This document shows, in pieces, positions 13,591 to 25,135 of a DNA stretch of 64,000 nt. Position numbers and translations under genes: made by a program. This DNA is from Allodiplogaster sudhausi (lineage: Eukaryota; Nematoda; Chromadorea; Rhabditida; Diplogasteridae), in NCBI GenBank assembly GCA_945643635.1, contig CALZFC010000148.1, positions 1 to 64,000 of the forward strand. The letters are read 5' to 3'. A model generated the notes under the pieces. That model did no database searches. It saw only the letters and a program-made list of their open reading frames with translations, and was not told the DNA's origin. Every line of letters begins with the position of its first letter. Within the stretch, counting starts at the first letter, position 1.

Positions 13591-13627
13591 TATAAAAGGC
13601 GGTGCTAAACAAGCCATGATATCAGTT
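13591..13627 (+). promoter_or_regulatory. TATA box plus initiator upstream of INO1
   Basis: TATAAAAG lies at 13591-13598 and an initiator-like TCAGTT at 13622-13627, with its A about 33 bp from the first T of the TATA box. That is the normal TATA-to-start distance and suggests transcription starts near 13624, leaving a 5' leader of about 225 nt before the ATG at 13851. Confidence 0.6.
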
Positions 13628-13850
13628 AGCATTTAAAAATTCCTTCTACCTTTCTCCAAGTTAGGACTCCTAAGCCCTCTAAGTGTACTGTAGTTATCTG
13701 CAGCCCCCTCTTCCCCGCCCTCCGAGAACCAGCCATTACTTAAGACCCAGCTGAAATATTTAATATTTACAAATTTATATACAAAACCTTAATGAATTCT
13801 ACTTGTTGCAGTTCGCAAACAATCAAAAACCTTCTTGAAAACCCCCGAAA

Positions 13851-16829
13851 ATGGTCGCCGCAGGCAAGGAACAGAAGCACGCCAACGTCAGTTTCCCCTC
13901 CCTTTTCCCCGACTTCGAGAATACACCAAATAGGGGATGCCTTCTCGTGTCTTGGAAAACGCATATTGTATGAAGTTATTTAAATTATTAAAGTTGCTAG
14001 AGAAAAATGCTATAACCATATTTTGTGTTATTCAGAACGTGGATGTGAACTCGCCGTGCGTGGCTCGCTCGGGCGACATCCTCGACTCGGTCTACATCCA
14101 CCGCCGCAATCGACTCGAACGGAAGGCCGGCGGCACCGTGCGAGTCACGCCAACCGAACACGAGGTTGGCACTTTCAATTGTACCGACTCTCATGACAAC
14201 CCAGCAGATGAGACATTCAATATTGTCACGCGGCACTTGACAATCTCTCTTCTCCTTCAGTTCCGCTTTCGCACGAACATGAAGCCAGCACGCACCGGAG
14301 TCATGCTGGTCGGACTCGGCGGCAACAACGGATCCACCGTCCTCGGAGGCGTCATCGCCAACCGAAAGAGACTCTCCTGGCGGTGAGAGAGAGAGAGAGA
14401 AGAAAGAAAGAGACGGGGGATCAAGAATATCAAGTGGAATGAAGCAAGGACCGACTCTAAATTGACCTGTTTCCAGCACCCGCGAGGGCGTGCAGACTGC
14501 GAATTACTTTGGCTCAGTGACGCAGTCTTCGACCGTCCACCTCGGCTGGGATGGAGAGAAGCAAGTGCACGTTCCCTTCTACGGCCTCCTCCCCATGCTC
14601 AACCCCAATGACCTGATCATCGACGGCTGGGACATCAACGGCGCCAATCTCTACGAGTGCATGCTCCGCGCCAAGGTGGGCAGATCTTTGCCTTTCTCTC
14701 TCACTCTTTCATTCTCTTTCATTCTCTCCCTCTCCCAATCAGTCTCACCATTTTTCTCTCTTGTTGTCTATCCAACTCTAACACTCTTTCAGTCCTCTCT
14801 CTCCGTTTCTTCATCTCTCTCTCTCTCCCTCTCTTGTTGTCTTTCTCTCTCTCCTCATATCTCGTTGACGGTCTTTCTCTCTCTCACTCATGAGCCTGGC
14901 AACAACGAATGGATGTGAAAAGGGAATGATTGGCAGGTGTTCGAGCCGACGTTGATCGAGCAGCTGCGCAAGGACATGGAGGGCATCCGCCCCCGCCCCT
15001 CCGTCTACTACCCCGACTTCATCGCCAGCAACCAGGCAAGCACTCTTCACTTCTTCTTCTTTCTGCTCTTCCTACATCACATTTCCATAACATGTGATTG
15101 TCTTCAGTCCGGCCGCGCGAACAACGTCCTCCCGGGCAACAACAAACAGGCGCATCTCGAAAGACTCCGCGCCGACATCCGCGAGTTCCGAACCAAGAAC
15201 AAACTCGGTCAGGAGAGTTGGAGAGAGAAAGGAAGACGAAAGAAAGTGGAATCGACATTAACTATAGAAATTATCAGGACAAATAGAAAGCAGACAATGT
15301 CATTTAGACACTGTGATCGTGCTGTGGACGGCGAACACGGAGAGATTCACAGAAGTGCGGGATGGGCTGAACATGACGGCGGAGCAGCTGCTCGCTTCCA
15401 TCAAGAACAACGAGGACGAGGTCTCCCCCTCGAATCTCTTCGCCGTGGCCTCGATCCTCGAGAAAGCGCACTACATCAATGGATCTCCACAGAACACTCT
15501 CGTGCCTGGCATCGTCGAGCTTGCCAAGAAGGTTACTTTCCACTCTTCAGTTACATATTCAAGGCATACAAAATAGAAAGTACACAAATGGATGAATCAA
15601 TCATCAACGATGCAGCACGGCGTCTTCGTTGGCGGCGACGACTTCAAATCGGGGCAGACGAAGATTAAGTCGTCCCTCGTGGACTTCCTCGTGGCTTCCG
15701 GACTGAAGCCAGAGAGCATCGTCTCCTACAATCATCTCGGCAACAACGACGGCAAGAATCTCAGCGAGGCGCGCCAATTCAGATCCAAAGAGATCTCCAA
15801 GTCTTCCGTTGTCGATGACATGGTCGCTGCCAATCATCTCATTTATCCAGACGGCAAGGGACCCGACCACTGGTTCCTGTTCCTTTCACGTCTTTCTCTC
15901 TCTCTCTCTCTCTTTCTATCTCTCGCCCTCTCTTTATTTCTTTCTCTCTCATCCTCTCTATCTCTCTCGCCTCTCTCACACTCTCCCATTCCAGCATCGT
16001 CATCAAGTACGTGCCCTTCGTTGGTGATTCGAAGCGTGCGATGGATGAATACACCTGCTCCATCTTCATGGACGGCAAGCAGACCATTGTCAGTGATCTT
16101 CTCTGATTCCGTCTTCTCTGATATCTCGTCTTCTTCCTTTTCGCTGAAAAAAAACCCACAGACGACAATGTTTTAAACGGAGAACGGAACTGTGAAAATC
16201 CTCAATTTCTCTCTAGGCGATGCACAACACTTGCGAGGATTCTCTGCTCGCTTCTCCTCTCATCTTCGACTTGGTGATCCTCACTGAGCTCGCCACACGC
16301 ATCCGCTACTCCGTCGATGGCGGAAGGACGTATGAGAGCTTCAACGAGGTTGGATCTCTTTCTCTCTCTCCCTCTCTCTCTCTCACTCTATCTATCTCTT
16401 CGTCTCTCTCACCGTCTAACTCTCTCTCCTATCTTTCCACTCTCTCTCACCCTTCTGTATCTTCCAACTCTCTTCTCTCTGCAGGTGCTGTCAATGCTGG
16501 CCCTCCTCCTCAAGGCTCCGGTGGTGCCCGAGGGCACTCCGGTCTGCAACGCCTTCTCCCGCCAGATGGGCGCGCTCACTAAGCTCTTCTGTGCCGTGGC
16601 CGGTCCGCTTCTCTTTCCAGCTATTTCGCTCTGCTCTCTGCTCTCTCTCTCTCTCTCTCTCTGTTACCTTGATTTCTCATTTCTTCTTCCCTCAGGCGTG
16701 GCTGCTGACTCTGGGCTGCAGCTGGAGTTCTTCACGAAGATGGGTGAGGGCGAGAAGGTCACTCCTCCTGCGATCAAGGCCGACATTCCTGCCAAGGCTA
16801 AGAACGCCGCGAAGATCGCCGCGTGCTAA
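13851..16829 (+). CDS. INO1/ISYNA1: Inositol-3-phosphate synthase (myo-inositol-1-phosphate synthase)
   Basis: Twelve exons encode about 547 aa, the family's usual length: 13851-13886, 14036-14164, 14261-14382, 14477-14675, 14937-15035, 15108-15207, 15308-15531, 15616-15872, 15995-16088, 16217-16348, 16485-16602 and 16696-16829. The enzyme converts D-glucose 6-phosphate to 1D-myo-inositol 3-phosphate with bound NAD+, the committed step of inositol synthesis. Visible signatures are the dinucleotide loop [15 protein letters not shown]-like [51 protein letters not shown] and [10 protein letters not shown]. The intron after 15035 has a GC donor (CAG|GCAAGC) yet restores the conserved NQSGRA reading. 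Several introns contain long CT tracts. MIOX, which degrades myo-inositol, follows 1.9 kb downstream on the same strand; the gene is probably transcribed from its own TATA promoter. Confidence 0.97.
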
Positions 16830-18378
16830 AGCCCTTATCCCTAAAACAATCCAAATATATCCCTCTCAACTGAAAACTTTAACAATAACCGTCCCCCTCC
16901 ATCTCCATTCATTTAATCTTGCTAGCGTTATTGCCAGCGTTAAATTGTTCTTCCTTCCTCCTTAACCTCCTTCCTTACTGAAATACCGGTCGTGGTCCCG
17001 CAGTGGCTGGCGAGTCCCCAGTCACTCGACCCGCTGACACTCAGAAATCTCTATGCAGCCTGCTCGATCTGAACGCGCTGCGACTTATTCTGTTCTTATT
17101 TCGTTTTCTTCAACACTTTTCAATCTTCAATACTATTCACTGAGGACACTCAACTTTCTGCGTTGAATGTCATATCATTACCTTAGTGGTTCATAAATAG
17201 TGACAGATTTCTCACGAATACCTCTCAACATCGCCCCGCCCACTTTGCTTCAGCCCCGCCTTTTCTTTCACTCCATGTATTTGACTTGACTCCATGTATT
17301 CAATAAAGAGAATAAAGTTAAATTGCAAAGAGAGGAGTGATATAACCACTCGCAAATGAGAAGGAAATGGACGAATGGCTGAAGAGGTGGATATTACATG
17401 TGAATTAAATATTAGAGAGATTAATAAATTCGGTATAAGATAAAAATTATTTCCTCTTTTTGTTCTTAATGTGATTGGTTGTGTTTTGCGGGCAAGATCA
17501 GTCTCTGTCTAACTCATCACAATCGGTTGATAAGAAAAGTATGCGGACCGATATTTGTCTTTAGATGGAAATGAGTGTTTGACACTGAAAAGAACGTCTG
17601 ATGGCTTTATATCAATCTCTTTATCAACGAATACCTAGTGATCGGGCAAAGTCCATTTAGTCTGCCTGCAGAAGAAGTAAGAAAAGAGTTGAGATTGTGT
17701 CAGGCCACCATCAGAATCGTCTCTCTTCATGGTATCAATGGCGGGACAAAATGTTTATTGTATTTCACTCACTTGTCTCAACTTCATATCGAATTGGATT
17801 CTTCTCCAATTTTGCTTCGTTTTTTGTCCTGGTCGTCGAGTTTGTCCGGTGAAGAAGGTTGTCCCATTTAACACAAATTAAGAAACATTTCATTTTTATT
17901 TTTATTCATGTGAAATACTAAATAGCATGGCAATTGCCATGACAATAAGAACGAAAAGAAGACATTTGTCGAGATCAATTTTGGTAGATCGAGCATCCAA
18001 GGCAGTCAAAGATAAGAGAGGAGAGAAGTAATTCACTTTCGAATGGATCGTGCAATTACTGTAGACGCAGAGAAGCTAGAGAAGTTAACCGGTTTTCAAG
18101 CAAAAGATTGCTCAAATCGGAGAGAGTGGGAGGACAGCGTGACAGTAGAGAAAGAGTGTGGCGATAGGAGAGGTTCTCAAGTGGAAAAGGGGCGGAGCCA
18201 CGGAGGGGCGGGGCTAAATCCAAGAGTGGATCAAATTAATATGGCGCTAGCTTTCAAAATTTCTTCCCTGATTAATTTCTTATTACATTGGCCTTTCTTA
18301 GAGCAGGTCATTCTTGTCGTCCTACAGTACATTAGTGAGAGAAATACAAATGGCGAGAGAGAGTTGGTGAACGAGACA

Positions 18379-18438
<60 letters not shown>

Positions 18439-18525
18439 CTGTTATAGTATGTCCGATCTGTTAACAGTTATGGCCCTATTTTTTTATACCTCTACGTCTT
18501 GAAGCCTTCTTTTCTCGCCCACCTC

Positions 18526-18557
<32 letters not shown>

Positions 18558-18717
18558 GTCTCTCTCTGTCTCTCTCTCTGTCTCTCTCTGTCTCTCTCTC
18601 TGTCTCTCTCTCTCTGTCTCTCTCTCTCTCTGCTTCTGTTCTTTTCTAAATCTCCACAATTCTCTCTCCCTCTCCCACTCTCTTTCTCGCTCCCTCTTTC
18701 TTTCTATTCAGACAGCC
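16830..18717. other. INO1-MIOX intergenic region
   Basis: Contains the INO1 3' flank with an AATAAA at about 17302, then AT-rich DNA, and just before MIOX an acceptor-like TATTCAG at about 18705-18711 implying an upstream untranslated MIOX exon that I could not place. No other gene was recognised. Confidence 0.5.
18385..18645. repeat. Facing (GA)n and (CT)n arrays upstream of MIOX
   Basis: A GA run at about 18385-18435 is followed roughly 90 bp later by a CT/CTGT run at about 18528-18640. The two arrays are complementary, so the region could fold back on itself. It lies within 80-330 bp of the MIOX start codon. Confidence 0.85.
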
Positions 18718-21700
18718 ATGGGAGTTGTCTACGCACAGAACGGAAACACGTACCGTGTCTACCACGCCGAGCCTGCCAATGAGATCCAGTCCCGAGTGAA
18801 GGCTCATTATGCTGAGCAGCACCGTCAGCAAACGGTCGACTTTGTCCGCGCCATGGTATGGCTTCTATTCGTTTTTTTTAAAACATTTTTTCCTCATAAC
18901 TCAAACAAATTTATTTTTCTTTCTACATATGTATATGTATGTAAATAAGGTCTACATACATTCGAATACAAATATCCCGATGTTTTGACAAAAAAAAACA
19001 TAACTCTAGATGAATGAATATACATATATATATATGTATAATGTTTAATAAATAACTGTATTTTTCAGCATGACAAATATCTAAAGTTCAACCACGAAAA
19101 GATGACTATTTTGGAATGCCTTGACAAACTCTCCGGCTTCCTCGACCAGAGCGACCCCGATGTTGGTTTATGTTATATTATTACTTTGAGAGATAATCAC
19201 GCAATTTTCCTACTTATCAAATATTATTAGATTGAATATATTGGTACTACTCGTGGTCAGTGATCCAACTTGAGGTGGATACGCCAAACATCTTCCACGC
19301 GTACCAGACGGCAGAGCGACTGCGAGAGGCAGAGCCAGAGAAGCCATGGCTGCATCTCGCGGGACTCGTGCATGATCTGGGCAAGATCATGAGCATGTGG
19401 GGAGAGGAGCAGTGGGCTGTCACTGGTAAGAGTAGATAAAGGAGAGAGATAGATGAGTAAGGAGAGACATAGAGAAAGATAGAGAGAGAGAGTGGAGAGA
19501 GAGAGGAGAGAGAGAGAGACTGAGAGAGCAGAGTAGAAAAGCTGCTTTGCAGGCGACACTTACCCAGTCGGCTGTGCGGTGGCACCCTCTGTTGTGTACG
19601 GGGAAGACAGCTTCAAGGGAAATGCTGACCGAGCGAATCCGGAATTCACGTTGGTTCTTTCTATATCTCACGTAGCAAAAAAAAACTGAGAAAACGGCTA
19701 TGAGCCCGGTTCGAATACGCATATTCTCCTTAATTTGCCTATGCACAACCATTTCATTGTAAACTTTTTCCCAGGTCACAGCTCGGAATTTACGAAGAGA
19801 AATGCGGCATTGAGAAGCTCCTCATGGCATGGGGCCACGACGAGTACATGTACCAGGCGGGTTTATTTTTTGCCATTTTTATTAAATATTAAAAAAATAG
19901 TTGTTAATTTTTAGCATAAAACAATTTAGGCAAAAAATATGGTACATATTCATAAATAAGAAATGTAAAATGGGAGGGAGTGCTTTGAAGGTGCTGAAGA
20001 ACCACGGCTCGACGTTGCCGGAAGACGCGCTGTACGCGATCCGCTTCCACTCCTTCTACCCCTACCACTCGCATGGCGACTACCAGCACTTTGCAACGGA
20101 GAGGGATGCCCAGCTCATGCCGGCCATTCTCAAGCTCAAGTCTCTTTCTATAATTCGCCGTTACTATATTATATACATATATATATATTTATACATATAT
20201 ATATATTTTTTTAAATATATCATTGTTGATTCTTATCACATGATTTGATATCTCCTTAGATGATCTCAATGCTCACATCAATGAGCATTCCCGGCCCGCC
20301 CTCCTCTTTTGCTGTTAAACTGTATGCGTTGTGCTCAACATAATGTTCTCTGTTCTGTTACTTTTACTGTCAACACCTTATCTTTATGACGCGATTTGCG
20401 AGAGAATCGTAAGGACGCTTAAGAGCCGGGGACCCGGCAAAATTAGATTTCGCTTAAAAGCTGTTTATAGGTACTTTTTAACACGGGGAAACGAATGGAA
20501 TGGGTCCGGGAGTCTAAAAACGCCATTTCGGCGAGCTGTGCGAGATTTTAAATGTGAGTGCCCGGTGAGGCTTGCCGAGATGGCCGCACATTCGCGTTCG
20601 CTGTTTCGCGCAAAATAAAGCTATTTTCGTGAAATTTTGGTATTAAATAGACAAGATATTGTTTTAAAAAGCTACTCAATTAGAATTTGAAAATATTCAC
20701 TTTTAGGACCTCAGCGGCCTCTAGACTTTGAGGAAGCGTCGTTAGCTTAAATGGCATTATGTCATGGGTTTTCTATTTTAAGTTGTAGAGCTGAAAATTC
20801 TCTATCGAATGAGCTATCGTGTGCCTGATATTCACGAGGTCTAAGATGTTTCTCAGCCATTTAACTGTTCAGTACCAGCGCATCGGCGCGCACTTCGCAT
20901 ATGCGCTGCCCCCGCTGGAAGTCCAACTCAATCGATATTCCGCCGAAAGGCACTTGAGGAAACTTCTTTCGTGCATCTCCGTTCTTTATTCACTTTTATT
21001 TAATAATATGCAAAAATTAAGCGAAAATATAACTTTAATGAAACCGATAGCAACAACCAATAATTAGAAATTAAATACATTAAAAAATTCAGAACGGTAA
21101 AACCTTGTTGATTATTCAAATTACTTCTTAATCTTCTTAGCGGGCTCAAGGGATACCTCATCTGTTGCGAAAAGTTCGCCCTTCATGCTCTCAATTTTGC
21201 TCACAAGCTCCTCAGGGTCTGGGGTGAATGGTTCTTCATCCTCCTCCTCCTCGTCCACTTCCGGCACTCCCGAATCCTTCACTCCTCGATTTCCCTTCAT
21301 ATCGGGAAATGCTTGCAAGAGCTTCAGTTGTCGCAATACCACTCCGTGAGCCTGCTGCGTTGTTGGTATTTGTCTTGGACGAAATCTGGGGCGCCCGTTT
21401 TCCGCAACTGCGCACATCTGCTTCACAATCATGGCCGCATCCGCCCTCTTCTCCGCGGCCCAGCACTGCTCTGTGGCGATCTGAAATATTTAGATTTAAC
21501 TCTTGATTATTTCAAGATTACATCTATTTAATTATGACTTTTTATGGTCAACTCCAAAAATTATATTGAGTTTTAATGTCGGCTTATTCCTCTTAGAATA
21601 TTTCATAGATTAGGCAAAGTATGTATGTACCTGTATGTAAGCCCTGGCTTCGGCGTCAATTGAAGGGCGATTGCCGGTTTTTAATGCGAAACCCATCTCC

Positions 21701-23429
21701 AGTTGTTGCACCTCAACACCATCCGCTGCTGTAGACAGAATATCAAATGCAGTTGCGGCGTGCAGCGCACCGACAGTCTCAGCTCTTGCAGCGAATTGGG
21801 AAAGGACAAAGTCAGTAAGGGTCTCTCGCTCCAAATGGGGACGATGGTCCTCCAGCAGCTCATGCCTCTCGTAATCAGCATAATTGTTAAACTCCAAAGC
21901 ACAGTGTTCAAAATATCCGCCTTTTTTAGGGCGCCTTTTTACTCAGTTGTTTCCTGACATTTTCAAGGAAGAATTCGTAGGCGTTTGGAAGCATGCATAA
22001 CGAGTCACGCAACCGACACTATCCGGCTTTTTCGATATAGAGAGAGTATGAAGGCAGCGATGACCGAGGGAGGTTCCGACCGAGAGAGCAGTTAAACAGC
22101 AAAAGCAAGCTTTACCTGCTTCCTCCCTAATAGTTAAACAGCCCCCCGCCCTTTTTATATTAGCGTTAGTTCCAATGATCCTCTGGAGTCTGGACAGCGC
22201 AACAGTGGGAGGGGGCTAGCTTAACCACAACTGAATGGGATAAAGTTCTGTGAGGTTTTTCGTTTTTGCTCGCTTCTTGTGCATGCGTCGGACATCCGTG
22301 GTTATAATTTTATGCGCTCATTTGACTGACTGGTTATAAATGGGGAAAAAATAACATATTTACAAGTATAATAACAGACTTGATGAACGTTCCATCGCAG
22401 GTAGTACGTGGGCGAAAACGAAACGACGCTGACACCGATGGAGCGAATCCACGAGATACAAAACAGCTCATTATAGCTAAATAAGCGAGGAAAGCTGTAT
22501 TATAACAGAATATACATAACGAAAGATACATAAAACAAACCATCTTATACAAGACATTAAAAGGAAAAAGTGAAAAGATACGTTAATGCACGAAAGAAGT
22601 TTCCTCAAGTGCCTTTCGGCGGAATATCGATTGAGTTGGACTTCCAGCGGGGGCAGCGCATATGCAAGTGCGCGCCGATGCGCTGGTACTGAACAGTTAA
22701 ATGGCTGAGAAACATCTTAGACCTCGTGAATATCAGGCACACGATAGCTCATTCGATAGAGAATTTTCAGCTCTACAACTTAAAATAGAAAACCCATGAC
22801 ATAATGCCATTTAAGCTAACGACGCTTCCTCAAAGTCTAGAGGCCGCTGAGGTCCTAAAAGTGAATATTTTCAAATTCTAATTGAGTAGCTTTTTAAAAC
22901 AATATCTTGTCTATGTAATACCAAAATTTCACGAAAATAGCTTTATTTTGCGCGAAACAGCGAACGCGAATGTGCGGCCATCTCGGCAAGCCTCACCGGG
23001 CACTCACATTTTAAATCTCGCACAGCTCGCCGAAATGGCGTTTTTAGACTCCCGGACCCATTCCATTCGTTTCCCCGTGTTAAAAAGTACCTATAAACAG
23101 CTTTTAAGCGAAATCTAATTTTGCCGGGTCCCCGGCCTTTTTGATACTCTCGCAAATCGCGTCTTATGGCCTTCAGTTCTGACATTGAGAAATCTTTAAA
23201 AATTCTTTCAAGGACGATGTTCAAGTTCTTTCTCGGTAGTGACTCTTTCCTTTTCCATTTTCTTTCTCTCTCCCTCCTCTTCTTTTTTCTCTCTCTCGTC
23301 TTTCCCTTTAAATCTCTATATTCTTCCATTTTCTCTATTTCTTCTCAGCTCTTCCCTTATCTCTCTCTGTCTTCTCAATCTTACCTCTAATATCTCTCGG
23401 TACCTCTCCTCTCCCTCTCTCTCCTTCAA

Positions 23430-23473
<44 letters not shown>

Positions 23474-23678
23474 CACTATCGTACCTCGCTCTAATATCTC
23501 TCGGTACCTTCTGCCCTCCCTCGCTTCTTTCTCTCACACCTATATATCTTTAAATTGTCCTCTATTCAGCTCCTGTGATCTCTACTCCAAGTCGGACACG
23601 GTCCCTGACATCGCCGCTCTGAAGCCGTATTACCAGTCTCTCATCGATAAGTACATCCCAGGCGTAGTTGCGTGGTAG
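18718..23678 (+). CDS. MIOX: Myo-inositol oxygenase
   Basis: Seven exons give about 272 aa (family about 285): 18718-18855, 19069-19161, 19275-19425, 19553-19649, 19775-19856, 19991-20139 and 23570-23678. The non-haem di-iron enzyme cleaves myo-inositol with O2 to D-glucuronate. Expected iron ligands are all visible: H of FHAYQTAE, HD of LVHDLGK, H of WGHDEYMYQ, H of RFHSFYPYH and D of CDLYSKSD. HRQQTVDFVR near the N-terminus and PYYQSLIDKYIPG at the C-terminus also match. The start ATG follows a splice acceptor by 6 nt, so a 5' untranslated exon is likely. The intron after 19856 uses a GC donor (CAG|GCGGGT). The last intron is 3.4 kb because a 2.8 kb inverted-repeat element has inserted. It is convergent with the aldo-keto reductase gene. 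Confidence 0.96.
20388..23163. mobile_element. DNA transposon-like element with about 580 bp terminal inverted repeats, inside MIOX intron 6
   Basis: Left terminus 20388-20976 and right terminus 22586-23163 are inverted copies, near-identical apart from a 20/10 bp difference close to the outer end. The ends read GACGCGATTTGCGAGAG. The direct repeat TTAT at 20384-20387 and 23164-23167 is a probable 4 bp target-site duplication. The unique centre carries a two-exon gene on the minus strand and no recognisable DDE transposase. The superfamily is not assigned; the element may be non-autonomous, or of a type I do not recognise. Confidence 0.8.
21121..21948 (-). CDS. Unknown protein encoded by the MIOX-intron element
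   Basis: Two exons can be joined: about 21630-21937 and 21121-21483, with a GTACAT donor and a TTTCAG acceptor. The product is about 225 aa: a basic start (KRRPKKGGYFEHC), an acidic tract (DEEEEDEE) and a basic end (AKKIKK). No family was recognised. Codon-like composition and a clean splice suggest a real gene. The only in-frame upstream ATG (at about 21961, reading M-S-G-N-N) is followed by TGA, so the copy may be inactivated, or an upstream exon is missing from my model. The gene lies wholly between the element's inverted repeats, which implies a role in, or capture by, the transposon. Confidence 0.5.
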
Positions 23679-24735
23679 ATCATAGCGTCCCCTCCTTACG
23701 ATTAGCGTGTTTATTTTGTGTCTTCCCCATGAATGTCACGCCTTGCAAGATCATGTTGGCCTCTTCTAGTCTCCATCGGTAAGACATCAGTTATGATTCA
23801 AGTGGACCTATCATATAGGCTCTTTAAAAGTTGTTTTTTTAATGATCTGGTGGACCCTAGCGAGGCATACAACTCACTCGTTTGCATGCACCAAGTGCCT
23901 GAGAGTGAATGAAGACTGAAGAGATCTGACCATTTGTAGACGCATAGTCATGCGATAAAGATTGAAGTGCCTTTTATATTCATATCGCAGCATCGAGGAT
24001 ACAACAACTATTAGAGCAGCTGTTGATGGCGGCAGGAATTGTTATGCCATAAGACCGATCAGAGAAGAAGCCTTTCAGCAGAGGAAAAAGACGGAAGATC
24101 CAGAATCTCTCACTTGGGTCTACTTCATTCTTTATATTAGCCAATTGAAACTCCCCATTCACGGATTCATCAATCGCCATTAGCTAAACGATTGGCTTTC
24201 GGATATGTTTCAACCATTCTTTCCAATATTCTCGCTCCTCAACAAAATTAGATGATGTGAACTTAACGATTCAGGGAACTAAAAACAAATTAGGTGACCT
24301 CGAAGAATCGGTGATTTGATTGTATACCACTTCTTGCATTGTAAGTGTAGCCATCTTATTGTCAGGCCCTTTCCTCTCACTTGTAAATAGCAGTGAAAAC
24401 ATCGCGCCCTCGTTCCCTGCGGATCATTCCACAATTATCTCGTAGAACCATGTTATCATTACAAATTCCCTCTCCTTCAGCAGCCACTAACTTCATTGAC
24501 TCTTAGATCAAGTTCACTTCCAGAGAGGCAAGTCAATCCTATCATTATCAATAAACTTATAATACTGTGCCAAAGTTTGCGAAGAAACAGTGAACTTATT
24601 TCATACATAAGTTGCGCTAAGCATACGTCATGAGAGTATTAAAGTATAAAACAATTTCATGGTAAAAAGGAGTACAAAAGTGTATATCTCCTAACTCTTA
24701 CAAAGATGATAAAATCGATAAGAAGCAAGAGGGAC
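23679..24735. other. Convergent spacer between MIOX and the aldo-keto reductase gene
   Basis: About 1.06 kb with the 3' ends of both genes. It contains an AATAAA at about 24549 and AT-rich sequence, and no further coding signal. Confidence 0.55.
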
Positions 24736-25093
24736 TTAGATGACCTTGTGCATTTCACAAGTTGGACAGAAGACCTGGTTGCGATTCAGTTCGGAGAGAG
24801 CCTTCACTTCTTCCTCGGTCAGATTTAGCTGAAACATTCATCTTTTAGCAACTTTAGTTAACAATTTAGGAACAGCAGAGGGTCGTTAAATGTGATAAGT
24901 TGTTAGACATCAAACCTTGAGGGTATCCACGATATTCGTTCGTACTCGAGAAGGAGACTCAGATTTGGGCAGAATACCAGCATCAGAAGCCATGCCAAAG
25001 GCGAAGAGGATATTCTGGAGGGAAGAGGGAATAGATCGAAAGAGAGAGGAGAGAAGAGGGAGAGAGAGGGAAGTCAGAGAGAGAGGAGAGCGG

Positions 25094-25135
<42 letters not shown>

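Noticed and set aside
18043..18447. ORF starting MDRAITVDAEKLEK upstream of MIOX as an N-terminal exon
   Set aside because: It runs into a (GA)n tract, lacks a matching donor in phase with the MIOX exon, and MIOX is already full length from 18718.
20331..20618. ORFs in the inverted termini of the MIOX-intron element (also 22943-23329)
   Set aside because: The same sequence is read from both repeat arms. There is no splice or domain support.
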